A stretch of 64,000 nucleotides of DNA from CAVSJA01 sp963728145 (GTDB taxonomy: Bacteria > Bacteroidota > Bacteroidia > Chitinophagales > Chitinophagaceae): NCBI GenBank assembly GCA_963728145.1, contig CAVSJA010000001.1, positions 496,001 to 560,000 on the forward strand, given 5' to 3'. Below, in pieces: positions 16,342 to 25,219 of the stretch. How positions within the stretch are numbered: the stretch's first letter is position 1; the number at the start of each line of letters is the position of its first letter. Below the pieces are notes generated by a model. It had not been told where the DNA came from. It saw only the letters and a program-made list of their open reading frames with translations, and did no database searches. The position numbers and the translations under genes were made by a program.

Positions 16342-18792
16342 ATGCGCATAATTCCTTTCTCGATCTCAACCCTGGCAACAATTGTACTTATCTGGGCCCT
16401 GAGCAGGACCTGGGGACCGATTCCTCCGATGGGTAATTTCCTTAGTCCTCAACACGGATTCTGGCAGAATGCCGAACCAGTGGAAGGAAACTTCACGGTT
16501 GACCTGGATTTTCCACAACTTAAAAATAAGGTTGAGGTATTTTTCGATGAACGGATGGTGCCACATGTGTTCGCACAAAATGAGGGAGATCTTTTTTTCG
16601 TACAAGGTTGGTTACATGCAAAATTTCGGTTATGGCAAATGGAATTTCAAACACATGCAGCTGCAGGCAGACTAAGTGAAATATTAGGTCCGGGAAAAAA
16701 TGATCAGATCTTGAAATTCGACAGGCAAATGCGAAGGCTGGGAATGGTTTATGGTGCAAAGAATTCAGAATTGGAAGCGGAAAAAGACAAGCAAACAAAA
16801 GTAGCTTGCGATTCTTATACCGCCGGTGTGAATGCATATATAAATGATTTGACAACCGCTGCACTTCCTCTTGAGTACAAACTATTGAATTATCAACCCG
16901 AGAAATGGACAAATCTAAAAACGGCTTTGTTTCTAAAATACATGAGCTATGACCTGGCTGGACCAGAAAACGATTTCGAATATACAAATGCGAAATCGGC
17001 TTTGAGCCGAATTGATTTTGAAAGATTATTTCCTGTCACCCAGGATTCCTTAATACCCATTATTCCCAAAGGAACTGCTTTTGATCCTCCTTCAATTCGT
17101 CCACAAATGCCGGCTGATGCGGATTCAATTTATTTTTCTTCAGCAACGATTGCATCCATCACTCAAAACAAACCCGATCGGGATAATGGAAGTAATAACT
17201 GGGCCGTGAGCGGATCAAAAACGCAAAGTGGGAAACCTATTCTTTGTAACGATCCACATCTTGGACTCAATCTGCCTTCGCTTTGGTTTGAAATGCAGTT
17301 GAGTACGCCGGAATTCAGCGCATATGGTGCAAGTTTTCCCGGTGCTCCATGTGTGATCATCGGTTTCAATGATAATTGCGCGTTCGGATTTACAAATGCG
17401 ATGCGCGACGTGAGAGACTATTTTAGTATTGACTTCAGGGATAAATCGAAACAAGAGTATCAGTTCAATGGGGAATGGAAAAAATCGGAATTGAAAATTG
17501 ATACATTTAAAGTAAAAGGCCAGTCTCCATTCTATGATACGGTCGCATATACAGTGTTTGGTCCTGTCATGTTCGATGAAAGTTTTCGTGGATTGGAAAA
17601 TAACCGTAGCGATGGCGGTAATTACGCAGTTAAATGGAAGGCACACGATCCTTCCAATGAATTGCTCATCTTCTACAAACTCAATCATGCAAAAAATTAT
17701 AATGACTATCAAAAAGCACTTCCATATTTAACCTGCCCGGGGCAAAACTGCCTATTTGCTTCAAAGGATGGAACAATTGCAGTCTGGCAACAGGCAGTAT
17801 TCCCTGCAAAATGGAGAAGGCAGGGAGATTTTGTAATGCCCGGGAAAGACAATTCCTACGATTGGCAGGGATTCATTCCTCAGGCAGAGAATCCACATCT
17901 CAAAGATCCTACACAAGGATTTATTAGTACAGCCAATCAATTGCCCACTGATACAACTTATCCTTATTACCTCGGAGGGCATCATGATCTTTATCGAGGA
18001 ATTGAAATCCATCGTTTCCTTTCAAACATGAATGGGATCACGCCTGTTGATATGCAAAAGCTGCAGACAAATAATTTCAATGGACTTGCAGCTGCGGCGG
18101 TACCAATCTTGCTAAATAATATTGATCAATCGGGTTTAACAGATCCGGAAAGAAAATATTTCGAGGTACTTAGAAACTGGAATTACTATAATGATCCGGA
18201 TGAAAAGGGAGCAGCTGTTTTCCTGAACTGGTTCGACAGCCTGCAAATTGAAATATGGAATGATGAGTTCTCGCGTATGCCGCAACCCGTGGATTTGCCT
18301 GAAGATTATACACTGGTTGAATTATTGAAAAAGGACAGTGCGCTTAAGTTCGTGGACAATGTAAATACTCCGGCAGCTGAAACTTTGAAAGATATTATAA
18401 CCATTGCCTTTAAAAAAGCAGTACCAGGATTAGCACGCCTGGAAGCAGAAGGTCTACTTACCTGGAGCAAATTCAAGGACAGCGGCATTCAACACTTACT
18501 TCGACAGGGACCATTAAGTAGTCTCCATCTCTCAACAGGAGGGGGGAAGCATGTTATCAATGCAACAAAGAAATTTCACGGTCCAAGTTGGAGGATGGTT
18601 GTTCATCTCACGGATAAAACCGAAGCATATGGAATTTATCCAGGCGGGCAAAGCGGTAATCCCGGTAGCAAGTATTATGATGGATTTGTAGAGGATTGGG
18701 CAGCGGGAAAATATTACTCGCTATGGATGATGACCAATGAAGAGAAGAATGATAAAAGGATAATTGGACGAATGAACTTTACTAAATTCTAA
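16342..18792 (+). CDS. Penicillin acylase-family (Ntn) amidohydrolase
   Basis: 816 residues from ATG 16342; earlier in-frame codons come from the repeat array. An N-terminal hydrophobic segment (IIPFSISTLATIVLIWALS) would export or anchor it. The chain splits itself before the nucleophile: DNGSNNWAVSGSKT places S284 after Gly in the GSNNW signature of the family. HAKFRLWQMEFQTHAAAGRLSE is the alpha-subunit motif. Members cleave amide bonds in beta-lactams, acyl-homoserine lactones or other N-acyl compounds; the substrate here is not predictable. A small membrane protein gene follows after 25 bases. Confidence 0.9.
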   Translation: MRIIPFSISTLATIVLIWALSRTWGPIPPMGNFLSPQHGFWQNAEPVEGNFTVDLDFPQLKNKVEVFFDERMVPHVFAQNEGDLFFVQGWLHAKFRLWQMEFQTHAAAGRLSEILGPGKNDQILKFDRQMRRLGMVYGAKNSELEAEKDKQTKVACDSYTAGVNAYINDLTTAALPLEYKLLNYQPEKWTNLKTALFLKYMSYDLAGPENDFEYTNAKSALSRIDFERLFPVTQDSLIPIIPKGTAFDPPSIRPQMPADADSIYFSSATIASITQNKPDRDNGSNNWAVSGSKTQSGKPILCNDPHLGLNLPSLWFEMQLSTPEFSAYGASFPGAPCVIIGFNDNCAFGFTNAMRDVRDYFSIDFRDKSKQEYQFNGEWKKSELKIDTFKVKGQSPFYDTVAYTVFGPVMFDESFRGLENNRSDGGNYAVKWKAHDPSNELLIFYKLNHAKNYNDYQKALPYLTCPGQNCLFASKDGTIAVWQQAVFPAKWRRQGDFVMPGKDNSYDWQGFIPQAENPHLKDPTQGFISTANQLPTDTTYPYYLGGHHDLYRGIEIHRFLSNMNGITPVDMQKLQTNNFNGLAAAAVPILLNNIDQSGLTDPERKYFEVLRNWNYYNDPDEKGAAVFLNWFDSLQIEIWNDEFSRMPQPVDLPEDYTLVELLKKDSALKFVDNVNTPAAETLKDIITIAFKKAVPGLARLEAEGLLTWSKFKDSGIQHLLRQGPLSSLHLSTGGGKHVINATKKFHGPSWRMVVHLTDKTEAYGIYPGGQSGNPGSKYYDGFVEDWAAGKYYSLWMMTNEEKNDKRIIGRMNFTKF

Positions 18793-18817
18793 TTGAACAA
18801 ATATTATTTGTCGCATT

Positions 18818-19162
18818 ATGAAATTCATGATCTCAATCATACTAACCGCCTTGCTCGCTTTTGTCATTGACCTTTATTTGCCCTGGTGGGGAATAGCGAT
18901 TGCTGCTTTCTTTGTGGCAGCGCTAATTCATCAGCAACCTCGTTTTGCTTCTTTATCGGGCTTTCTTGGAATATTTGTCTTGTGGTTTCTATTATCCCTA
19001 CTTATCAATGTTAAGAATCAAAGCATACTGGCTAAAAAAATTGCTGACCTATTGCCACTAGGCGGTTCCGTATTTTTGCTTCTACTGGTCACCGCATTTA
19101 TCGGAGGCCTGGTAGGCGGAATGGGCGCATTGAGCGGAAGTTATTTGCGTAAGAGGAAGTAA
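18818..19162 (+). CDS. Small membrane protein of unknown function
   Basis: 114 residues with four predicted membrane helices (about 2-20, 24-42, 48-66, 85-106) and a positive C-terminus (YLRKRK), consistent with a cytoplasmic tail. It follows the acylase gene by 25 bases and is probably co-transcribed. No family is recognised beyond general resemblance to small Bacteroidota inner-membrane proteins. Confidence 0.6.
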   Translation: MKFMISIILTALLAFVIDLYLPWWGIAIAAFFVAALIHQQPRFASLSGFLGIFVLWFLLSLLINVKNQSILAKKIADLLPLGGSVFLLLLVTAFIGGLVGGMGALSGSYLRKRK

Positions 19163-19190
19163 TCATTCTTTGATTTCCTACGACCACAGA

Positions 19191-19274
19191 TGGCTTGATT
19201 GTTTTATTGTTTGATTGTTGGGTCTAAAATTTATGAGCCCAACAATCTAACCATCAAGCCATCAAACCATCAAT
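19191..19274. repeat. Inverted pair of 8-bp tandem arrays (TTGATTGT / CCATCAAA)
   Basis: Left arm 19191-19222 repeats TTGATTGT; right arm 19237-19274 repeats ACCATCAA/GCCATCAA in inverted sense around a 14-base spacer. It lies in the gap before the DUF5686 gene. Confidence 0.75.
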
Positions 19275-19347
19275 TAGTTGTTAAAAAACCTCCAATTATT
19301 ATAACCCATCAATTCACGTAACTTTTGCCAGCTATTTTCGTTGTAGA

Positions 19348-21825
19348 ATGACCATGCTGAGAACTTTACTTTGCTTTGTACTGATTTTTTCGCTTATTTC
19401 AGTCAACGCCAATCGCATCACCGGCGTTGTAAAGGATGATAAAGGCAATATTCTCCCATATGCTTCAATTCTCGTAAAAGGAACTACTCTAGGCACTACA
19501 GCGAATAATGAAGGAAGATATTTTCTCGATCTAAGTCCCGGGAATTATACGATTATAGCGCAATATGTAGGTTATAACCGACAGGAAAAACAAATCCGGG
19601 TTGAAAAGGATACTGAGGAATTGAATTTCACGCTATCCCTTCAGCAATTAACCTTAAAAGAGGTGGTCGTAAGACCCGGTGCCGAAGATCCGGCATATGA
19701 GATCATCCGGAATGCCATTAAGAAGCGTGAGTATTATCTGAACCAGCTGGATCGATTCCAATGTGAAGTTTACATAAAAGGCCAGTTTCGTTTGAGGGAT
19801 TTTCCAAAAAGATTTCTCGGGCAGGATATAGACTTTGAAGATGGAGATACGAGCAAAAAGAAAATGATCTATTTGTCGGAGACCGTTGCGCGTTATTCGG
19901 TCCAAAAACCCAATCGAACGAAAATTGAAGTGCTTTCAACAAAAGTGAGTGGACAAAGTAATGGCTTTGGATTTAGCGCACCACAGATCGTTTCTTTTTA
20001 TGAGAACAATATTGCAATTGGAAACCTGAATCCCCGCGGATTTGTATCTCCAATCGCAAACGGAGCACTAGGATTTTATAAGTATAAATATGAGGGTAGT
20101 TTTTTTGAAGATGGAAAGGAGATAAATCGGATCAAAGTTATTCCAAGACGAAAATACGAACCATTGTTCAGCGGCTATATTCAGATCACTGAAGGAGACT
20201 GGAGAATTCATAGCGTACAACTGCAATTGACAAAGCAATCTCAAATGGAATTTGTCGATACTCTGCGTATCGATCAGTTGTATGTTCCTTATGACAACGA
20301 TGTTTGGGTAATAAAATCCCAGGTAATTTATCCTGCTATCAAAATATTTGGGTTCGATGGTTATGGAAGCTTTGTAAATGTGTATTCAAAGTTTTCTGTT
20401 AATCCTCCGTTGGAGAAAAAATTCTTTGGCAATACTTACCTGAAGTTCTATGAAGGTTCGAATAAGAAACCTTCCGAATATTGGGATTCGATCAGACCGG
20501 TTCCTCTACAGTTAGAAGAAGTGTATGATTATCGCAAGAAAGATTCGCTTGAACAGGTGCGCAAGGATCCACGTTATCTTGACTCCCTGGATAGAAAAAG
20601 AAATAAGGTGACTGTGTGGAAACTCTTGTTTTTGGGGCAAAACATCAGCAAGGAAAAGAAAAGGGTAAATATCAATGTTACGCCGGTTATCGAATCGGTT
20701 GGCTATAATACTGTGGAGGGATGGTTTCTTAACCTCCGCGGTTCCTGGTTCAAAAGATTGGATACGGTTAGGAGCAGAAGGTCGATCGGAGTTTTTCCGA
20801 ATATCCGGTATGGTTTTGCCAATCAACATTGGAATGCGTCAGCTGTTGTCAATTATAATTTTGGAAAGAAATATTTCAATTCCATTTCAATTTCCGGAGG
20901 TAAAAGGGTTTATCAATTCAACAATCAGAATCCCATTACTTCGTTCGACAATACCATTACCACGCTTTTCTTTGAACGGAATTATATGAAGCTTTATGAG
21001 GCATGGTTTGGACGGGTCGCTTATACCAAAGGAATAGGCGAGGGCTTTACAGTTACTGCCAGTTTGCAGTACCAGGATCGACTTCCCCTTGAAAACAGCA
21101 GCGATTACAAATTCCGTGATTTCGGTAATAAATTCTTCACGCCGAATTACCCTGTTGAGATCATGAGCGAGAATTTTGCACGACACCAGGCAATGATTGG
21201 AACCATCGGAATCAACTGGAGACCCGGCAGCCGCTATATTGAATTCCCTGACCGGATTGTGAATATCGGTTCCCGTTATCCGACATTCAGTTTGAGCTAC
21301 ACGCATGGATTTAATAATATACTTGGAAGTGATATCGATTTTTCAAAATGGCGTTTCGGAATAAATGATAATCTGAATTTGAAATTGGGCGGAACCTTCC
21401 AGTATAATATTTCTATCGGTGGCTTCTTACGCAAGGATAGTGTTGCCGTTCCCGATTACAAGCATTTCAATGGCAACCAAATCATCCTTGCAAGCGATTA
21501 TTTAAACAGCTTTCAATTTCTTCCTTATTACAAATACAGCAATACCAGCAATTTCTTTGCTGAAGCACATGCAGAACATCATTTCAATGGACTGCTTACG
21601 AATAAGATTCCATTCTTCAGATCACTCCACTGGCATCTCGTTGGTGGAGCCAATACTTTTTACCTCAACAAAGACAGCTACTATGTAGAACCCTTTATCG
21701 GACTCGAAAACATTCTCAAAGTGATCCGCATTGATTTTCTTTGGGGCTTTTTCAAAGGCGAAAAAGCGGCAATGGGAGTGCGGATAGGAATAAGAGGGAA
21801 GAGTTCGGGTGGAAGTGGTGATTAG
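19348..21825 (+). CDS. DUF5686 protein with carboxypeptidase-like regulatory domain
   Basis: 825 residues. Signal peptide MTMLRTLLCFVLIFSLISVNA, then a CarboxypepD_reg-like domain (ITGVVKDDKGNILPYASILV, to about residue 105), then the long DUF5686 region beginning near PAYEIIRNAIKKREYYLNQL. The C-terminal half is rich in amphipathic strands with aromatic residues and ends in an outer-membrane barrel-like pattern (FKGEKAAMGVRIGIRGKSSG). Its role is not established; related proteins are widespread in Bacteroidota. TAACTTTTG at 19318 is a possible weak -7 box. Confidence 0.85.
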   Translation: MTMLRTLLCFVLIFSLISVNANRITGVVKDDKGNILPYASILVKGTTLGTTANNEGRYFLDLSPGNYTIIAQYVGYNRQEKQIRVEKDTEELNFTLSLQQLTLKEVVVRPGAEDPAYEIIRNAIKKREYYLNQLDRFQCEVYIKGQFRLRDFPKRFLGQDIDFEDGDTSKKKMIYLSETVARYSVQKPNRTKIEVLSTKVSGQSNGFGFSAPQIVSFYENNIAIGNLNPRGFVSPIANGALGFYKYKYEGSFFEDGKEINRIKVIPRRKYEPLFSGYIQITEGDWRIHSVQLQLTKQSQMEFVDTLRIDQLYVPYDNDVWVIKSQVIYPAIKIFGFDGYGSFVNVYSKFSVNPPLEKKFFGNTYLKFYEGSNKKPSEYWDSIRPVPLQLEEVYDYRKKDSLEQVRKDPRYLDSLDRKRNKVTVWKLLFLGQNISKEKKRVNINVTPVIESVGYNTVEGWFLNLRGSWFKRLDTVRSRRSIGVFPNIRYGFANQHWNASAVVNYNFGKKYFNSISISGGKRVYQFNNQNPITSFDNTITTLFFERNYMKLYEAWFGRVAYTKGIGEGFTVTASLQYQDRLPLENSSDYKFRDFGNKFFTPNYPVEIMSENFARHQAMIGTIGINWRPGSRYIEFPDRIVNIGSRYPTFSLSYTHGFNNILGSDIDFSKWRFGINDNLNLKLGGTFQYNISIGGFLRKDSVAVPDYKHFNGNQIILASDYLNSFQFLPYYKYSNTSNFFAEAHAEHHFNGLLTNKIPFFRSLHWHLVGGANTFYLNKDSYYVEPFIGLENILKVIRIDFLWGFFKGEKAAMGVRIGIRGKSSGGSGD

Positions 21826-21856
21826 TCGGGAGTCGGAGTCGGGAGTCAGGAGTCTG
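21824..21856. repeat. 7-bp tandem array, left arm (GTCGGGA)
   Basis: Four to five copies of GTCGGGA/GTCAGGA directly after the DUF5686 stop codon. Its inverted partner is at 22240-22302, so the pair brackets the 96-residue gene between them. Confidence 0.75.
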
Positions 21857-21916
21857 CTAAATTCGGCCGTTAGGTTTTGTCTAAATTTGAACATTAAGTG
21901 GCAATTCTCCTGGTTT

Positions 21917-21924
21917 TATATTTG
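21917..21924 (+). promoter_or_regulatory. -7 box before the 96-residue gene
   Basis: TATATTTG matches TAnnTTTG and ends 9 bases before the ATG at 21934, implying an almost leaderless transcript. Confidence 0.55.
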
Positions 21925-21933
21925 CAGATTATA

Positions 21934-22224
21934 ATGAAAGAAATATTAGTATCAAAGGGTGCATGGTTGTATGATAATGTAAAACCTATGCCCGTTCGAA
22001 TTTATAAATTGAACTACGATTTCTATTTTGAAATGGATCGTGGTTATCATGATGAAGGGCAAAGGCCTGAACTAAATGAATTCGGAGAGCAATTCGTAAT
22101 CCTGTGGACCGATGCACCTTTTTCGAGAATAGCGGACCCGACCTTGGGTGGTTTAACTCTCGACACCGCAAAAGCCACTGCAGAAAGTATTGTACAACAA
22201 AAAATCCAATGGGAGAATTCTTAA
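21934..22224 (+). CDS. Small cytoplasmic protein of unknown function
   Basis: 96 residues, no signal or membrane segment; starts MKEILVSKGAWLYDNVKPMP. A GTG at 21898 is in frame but lies upstream of the -7 box, so ATG 21934 is preferred. The sequence is acidic with many aromatic residues (YDFYFEMDRGYHDEG, WTDAPFSRIADPTLGG). No family recognised. The gene is enclosed by two inverted tandem-repeat arms (21824 and 22240). Confidence 0.65.
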   Translation: MKEILVSKGAWLYDNVKPMPVRIYKLNYDFYFEMDRGYHDEGQRPELNEFGEQFVILWTDAPFSRIADPTLGGLTLDTAKATAESIVQQKIQWENS

Positions 22225-22239
22225 TGCAAACACTGTCTG

Positions 22240-22302
22240 CTCCCGACTCCCGACTCTTTACTCCTGACTCCTGACTCCTGACTCCCGACTCCCGACTCTT
22301 TC
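22240..22302. repeat. 7-bp tandem array, right arm (ACTCCCG / ACTCCTG)
   Basis: About nine copies of CTCCCGA/CTCCTGA, the reverse complement of the array at 21824-21856. It ends two bases before the -7 box of trhO. Confidence 0.8.
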
Positions 22303-22303
22303 T

Positions 22304-22311
22304 TATCTTTG
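22304..22311 (+). promoter_or_regulatory. -7 box of trhO
   Basis: TATCTTTG, 17 bases before the ATG at 22328. The -33 region would fall inside the tandem array. Confidence 0.6.
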
Positions 22312-22327
22312 GACGTTTAGAATTTCT

Positions 22328-23365
22328 ATGGCGATTCTACATAATCGAGTTTCCCAGGAGGAGCTCAAGCGACGTTTATTGGAAGAAAAGGAACCCCGCG
22401 TTACCGTATCGTTTTACCAGTACTTTCCGATCGAGGATCCAAAAGCATTCAGGGACCAATTGTACATTGAATTAAACAAGCTCAGTGTATTTGGCCGTAT
22501 TTATATTGCGCACGAAGGGATCAATGCACAGGTGAGCATTCCGCAATCCAATTTTGAAAAATTTAAGGATTATCTCTACTCATTTCCTCCATTAAATAAT
22601 CTCCGGCTGAACAATGCCATTGATGATGATGGAAAATCTTTCTGGGTATTGAAGATAAAAGTCAGGGATAAGATCGTTGCCGATGGTATAAGAGATCAAT
22701 CTTTCAGCATGGAGAAAAAAGGTCATTACGTGGATGCGGAGCAGATGAATGAATTGATGAATGATCCCGAAACGGTGGTGATCGATATGCGTAATCACTA
22801 TGAGTACGAGGTAGGGCATTTCGAAAATGCAGTTGAAATACCCAGCGATACATTCCGTGAACAATTGCCAATGGCTGTGGACATGATGAAGGATAAGAAA
22901 GATAAGAATATCATCATGTATTGCACCGGTGGTATCCGTTGTGAAAAAGCCAGCGCTTATCTTTTACACAAGGGTTTCGATCATGTTTATCATCTTGAAG
23001 GAGGGATCATCAACTACGCAAGGCAGGTAAAAGAAAAAGGATTGGAAAGCAAATTCATTGGGAAGAATTTTGTGTTTGATGACCGTTTGGGAGAACGGGT
23101 AACAGAAGATATCATTGCGCATTGTCATCAATGCGGCAAACTATGTGACACGCATATCAACTGTGTAAATGAAGCCTGCCATTTGCTTTTTATACAATGC
23201 GAAGAATGTAATAAGAAGTATGAGGCTTGCTGCAGCATCGAATGCCAGGAATTCATTCATCTTCCAATAGAAGAACAAAAAGAATTAAGAAAAGGAATTG
23301 ATAAAGGAAGAAATATCTTCAATAAATCAAAATCGCGTTTGAGACCTGTGATGAAGAAAAAATAG
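22328..23365 (+). CDS. trhO: tRNA uridine-34 hydroxylase, rhodanese family
   Basis: 345 residues. An N-terminal acylphosphatase-like domain (to about 100, with GRIYIAHEGINAQVSIP) is followed by a rhodanese domain (VIDMRNHYEYEVGHFENA) whose catalytic cysteine C199 sits in MYCTGGIRCEKA. The C-terminal part has CxxC pairs (CHQCGKLC, QCEECNKKYEACCSIEC) that could bind zinc. TrhO makes 5-hydroxyuridine at tRNA wobble position 34. Domain order and length match the family. Confidence 0.93.
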   Translation: MAILHNRVSQEELKRRLLEEKEPRVTVSFYQYFPIEDPKAFRDQLYIELNKLSVFGRIYIAHEGINAQVSIPQSNFEKFKDYLYSFPPLNNLRLNNAIDDDGKSFWVLKIKVRDKIVADGIRDQSFSMEKKGHYVDAEQMNELMNDPETVVIDMRNHYEYEVGHFENAVEIPSDTFREQLPMAVDMMKDKKDKNIIMYCTGGIRCEKASAYLLHKGFDHVYHLEGGIINYARQVKEKGLESKFIGKNFVFDDRLGERVTEDIIAHCHQCGKLCDTHINCVNEACHLLFIQCEECNKKYEACCSIECQEFIHLPIEEQKELRKGIDKGRNIFNKSKSRLRPVMKKK

Positions 23366-23374
23366 TTGTTAAGC

Positions 23375-23692
23375 TTACCTCGGATAAACTACTTCGCTAA
23401 ACTGAATTATCGGTTGTATATCTGTGTAATTGGGAATATCTCCCTGAAGAGTCTGTGCATTTGGGAAGAACGCATTTTTGAAATCATCAAAAGAATCATA
23501 AAGAAAATGGCAGATTGCCGTATAAGGGGGATTGGAATCTGGCAAACCCGCATGTAATCCCTTGTCAACAGTTACGGATTTAATTGCTTTTCCCTGCAGC
23601 TGCTCTGAGAGCGGCATATGCTTATTCAAATAATAATCCCAATCGAATTTGCTTCCGTCAATGAATGGATACAGTATTGTGAGTTTGATCAT
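23375..23692 (-). CDS. EthD-family protein
   Basis: 105 residues of the dimeric ferredoxin-like fold. FDWDYYLNKHMPLSEQL is the family signature (YxxxHxPL), followed by ICHFLYDSFDDFKNAF. First noted next to ethyl tert-butyl ether degradation genes; members have no clear catalytic role of their own. It converges on trhO with 9 bases between the stop codons. Confidence 0.85.
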   Translation of the reverse strand: MIKLTILYPFIDGSKFDWDYYLNKHMPLSEQLQGKAIKSVTVDKGLHAGLPDSNPPYTAICHFLYDSFDDFKNAFFPNAQTLQGDIPNYTDIQPIIQFSEVVYPR

Positions 23693-23796
23693 AGTTATGT
23701 GTTGAATGTGAACCGGGTTGTAAAATTAATTTATTAACCGCCGATAAATCTATCGACTTAAGGAATGTCGTGTTAACCTTTGTTAGCCTTGTTAAC

Positions 23797-23850
23797 CCTG
23801 CATTCCCGCGAAAGCGGGAACAATCCTGCATTCCCGCGAAAGCGGGAACA
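23797..23850. repeat. Two exact 26-bp REP-like units with GAAA-looped hairpins
   Basis: Identical 26-base units at 23797-23822 and 23825-23850, each with stem TTCCCGC / GCGGGAA closing a GAAA tetraloop. Just before them (about 23770-23796) runs a degenerate 9-bp repeat of GTTAACCTT type. The second unit ends two bases before the stop codon of the convergent-side membrane gene. Confidence 0.85.
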
Positions 23851-23852
23851 CC

Positions 23853-24611
23853 CTAAATAAGCGGATGTCGATACAACGCCAATACCAACAACGAAGCAAC
23901 CATTAAGAAATACAGGCCTGCAAAGACAAATACCTGTCCTTTTTTATTTGCGATATAGTAACCGACAAGAGGCAGGATCTGCAGCGAATGAAGGCCGAAG
24001 AAATGAGCCACGCGAAGATCACCATAGATCCGGCTCCAGTTTAGTATCGGCAATCCAGGGCTCCCATCAGGACCTCCAACGGAGTGTGAAAGATTACTGG
24101 CCATATATCCTCCTTCAAAAGAAAAAATAACAAAGAAGATAATTCCTAACCTGATTCCCCATAAATAGGACAGGGATATTGAAAACTTTTTCTGACGAAA
24201 GAAGAGAATACCCATGTATAGTGTCCAAAAGGTCAGTATCACAATGGCGACACCCATGATATTGAACAACATCATATTGAAGGAAGAGGAGATATTAAAA
24301 TGTGATATCGTTCCTCTTGCAGCCTGGAAAGAGATAATGAATAATTCAATGCTCATGACAATCACAACTACTAAAGAGTAAATTTTTACTTTACGCTGCG
24401 CATCGAGATAGTAAAGGAGCCAGGCCATCGTCCAGGAAAAAATAGCAACGGAAAGAAAGAATTTCAGGGGTTTAATCCACGCATTGATATTTAGAATCTG
24501 CGTATCGTCGCGACCAGAAAGTATAACGCACACAAAAGCGCCAAGCCAGCAGAGCCATCCAAAAATGTAGAGTATTCTATTACGGCGTTTTAATTCTGAA
24601 AGAAATTTCAT
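23853..24611 (-). CDS. Multi-spanning membrane protein of unknown function
   Basis: 252 residues with about seven hydrophobic helices, starting after a short basic N-terminus (MKFLSELKRRNR). A conserved-looking stretch NINAWIKPLKFFLSVAIFSW and a histidine in RVAHFFGLHSLQILPLVGYY are the notable polar features. No family recognised. It lies 19 bases downstream of the ABA4-like gene on the same strand, so the two membrane proteins are probably an operon. Confidence 0.65.
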   Translation of the reverse strand: MKFLSELKRRNRILYIFGWLCWLGAFVCVILSGRDDTQILNINAWIKPLKFFLSVAIFSWTMAWLLYYLDAQRKVKIYSLVVVIVMSIELFIISFQAARGTISHFNISSSFNMMLFNIMGVAIVILTFWTLYMGILFFRQKKFSISLSYLWGIRLGIIFFVIFSFEGGYMASNLSHSVGGPDGSPGLPILNWSRIYGDLRVAHFFGLHSLQILPLVGYYIANKKGQVFVFAGLYFLMVASLLVLALYRHPLI

Positions 24612-24630
24612 TTGGCGTTTTGGTTAAGAG

Positions 24631-25068
24631 TCAAAAGTTCTCGGAAAAATATCTTCTTGTATAGAAAAGGCGGATGATCAGGTACAACAGCAATCCAATT
24701 GGTCCCAGCATAAAGGTCAGGAAAAGGCAGGGAATGATCAGCCAGTGGGTAATATTATATTTCAGGGAATTCTTTTTGATCCAGGCACCTGTCATCAGGT
24801 CAAAAGCCAGATAGTGCACCCACCCTGCAGTTACTAAAGTCTTGTTCTGAAATAATTCCATCACCCCATCCAGGCTGCCAAATTTAGAAGCATCCTGCGG
24901 GCTGAAGCTTTGAAATATCAGCCATGCATAAACGATGCAGAATAGTGTAATAATGGTTCCAATCAACACGCGGTCAAAATGAAACCATAGAGGTGAGGCA
25001 ATCAGTATGATCAACCAACCGATCATTGCAATAGTATTGCATAGCTGAAAAATGGATTCGGGGGTCAT
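24631..25068 (-). CDS. ABA4-like membrane protein (DUF4281)
   Basis: 145 residues, four membrane helices. WVHYLAFDLMTGAWI followed by PCLFLTFMLGPIGLLLYLI matches the family to which plant ABA4 (neoxanthin synthesis) belongs; the bacterial role is unknown. Start 25068 is chosen because the frame above it (to 25122) encodes repeat-derived TPNTKHQTPNA from a 7-bp array. Likely co-transcribed with the membrane protein downstream. Confidence 0.75.
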   Translation of the reverse strand: MTPESIFQLCNTIAMIGWLIILIASPLWFHFDRVLIGTIITLFCIVYAWLIFQSFSPQDASKFGSLDGVMELFQNKTLVTAGWVHYLAFDLMTGAWIKKNSLKYNITHWLIIPCLFLTFMLGPIGLLLYLIIRLFYTRRYFSENF

Positions 25069-25103
25069 AGCGTTTGGCGTTTGGTGTTTGGTGTTTGGCG
25101 TTT
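25069..25103. repeat. 7-bp tandem array (GCGTTTG), single arm
   Basis: Five copies of GCGTTTG/GTGTTTG immediately upstream of the ABA4-like start. No inverted partner was seen close by. The same unit occurs at 35941 and 54556. Confidence 0.75.
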
Positions 25104-25219
25104 TTTCCCGGGGACTTGTCATCTCGAGCCCGGTTAATCAAGGCATCTTCTCATACCGGTATTCCGGGCAAGAGATCTGCACAATTAGCATCTTACCGCG
25201 ATTGAGAAATGAAGTAGTC

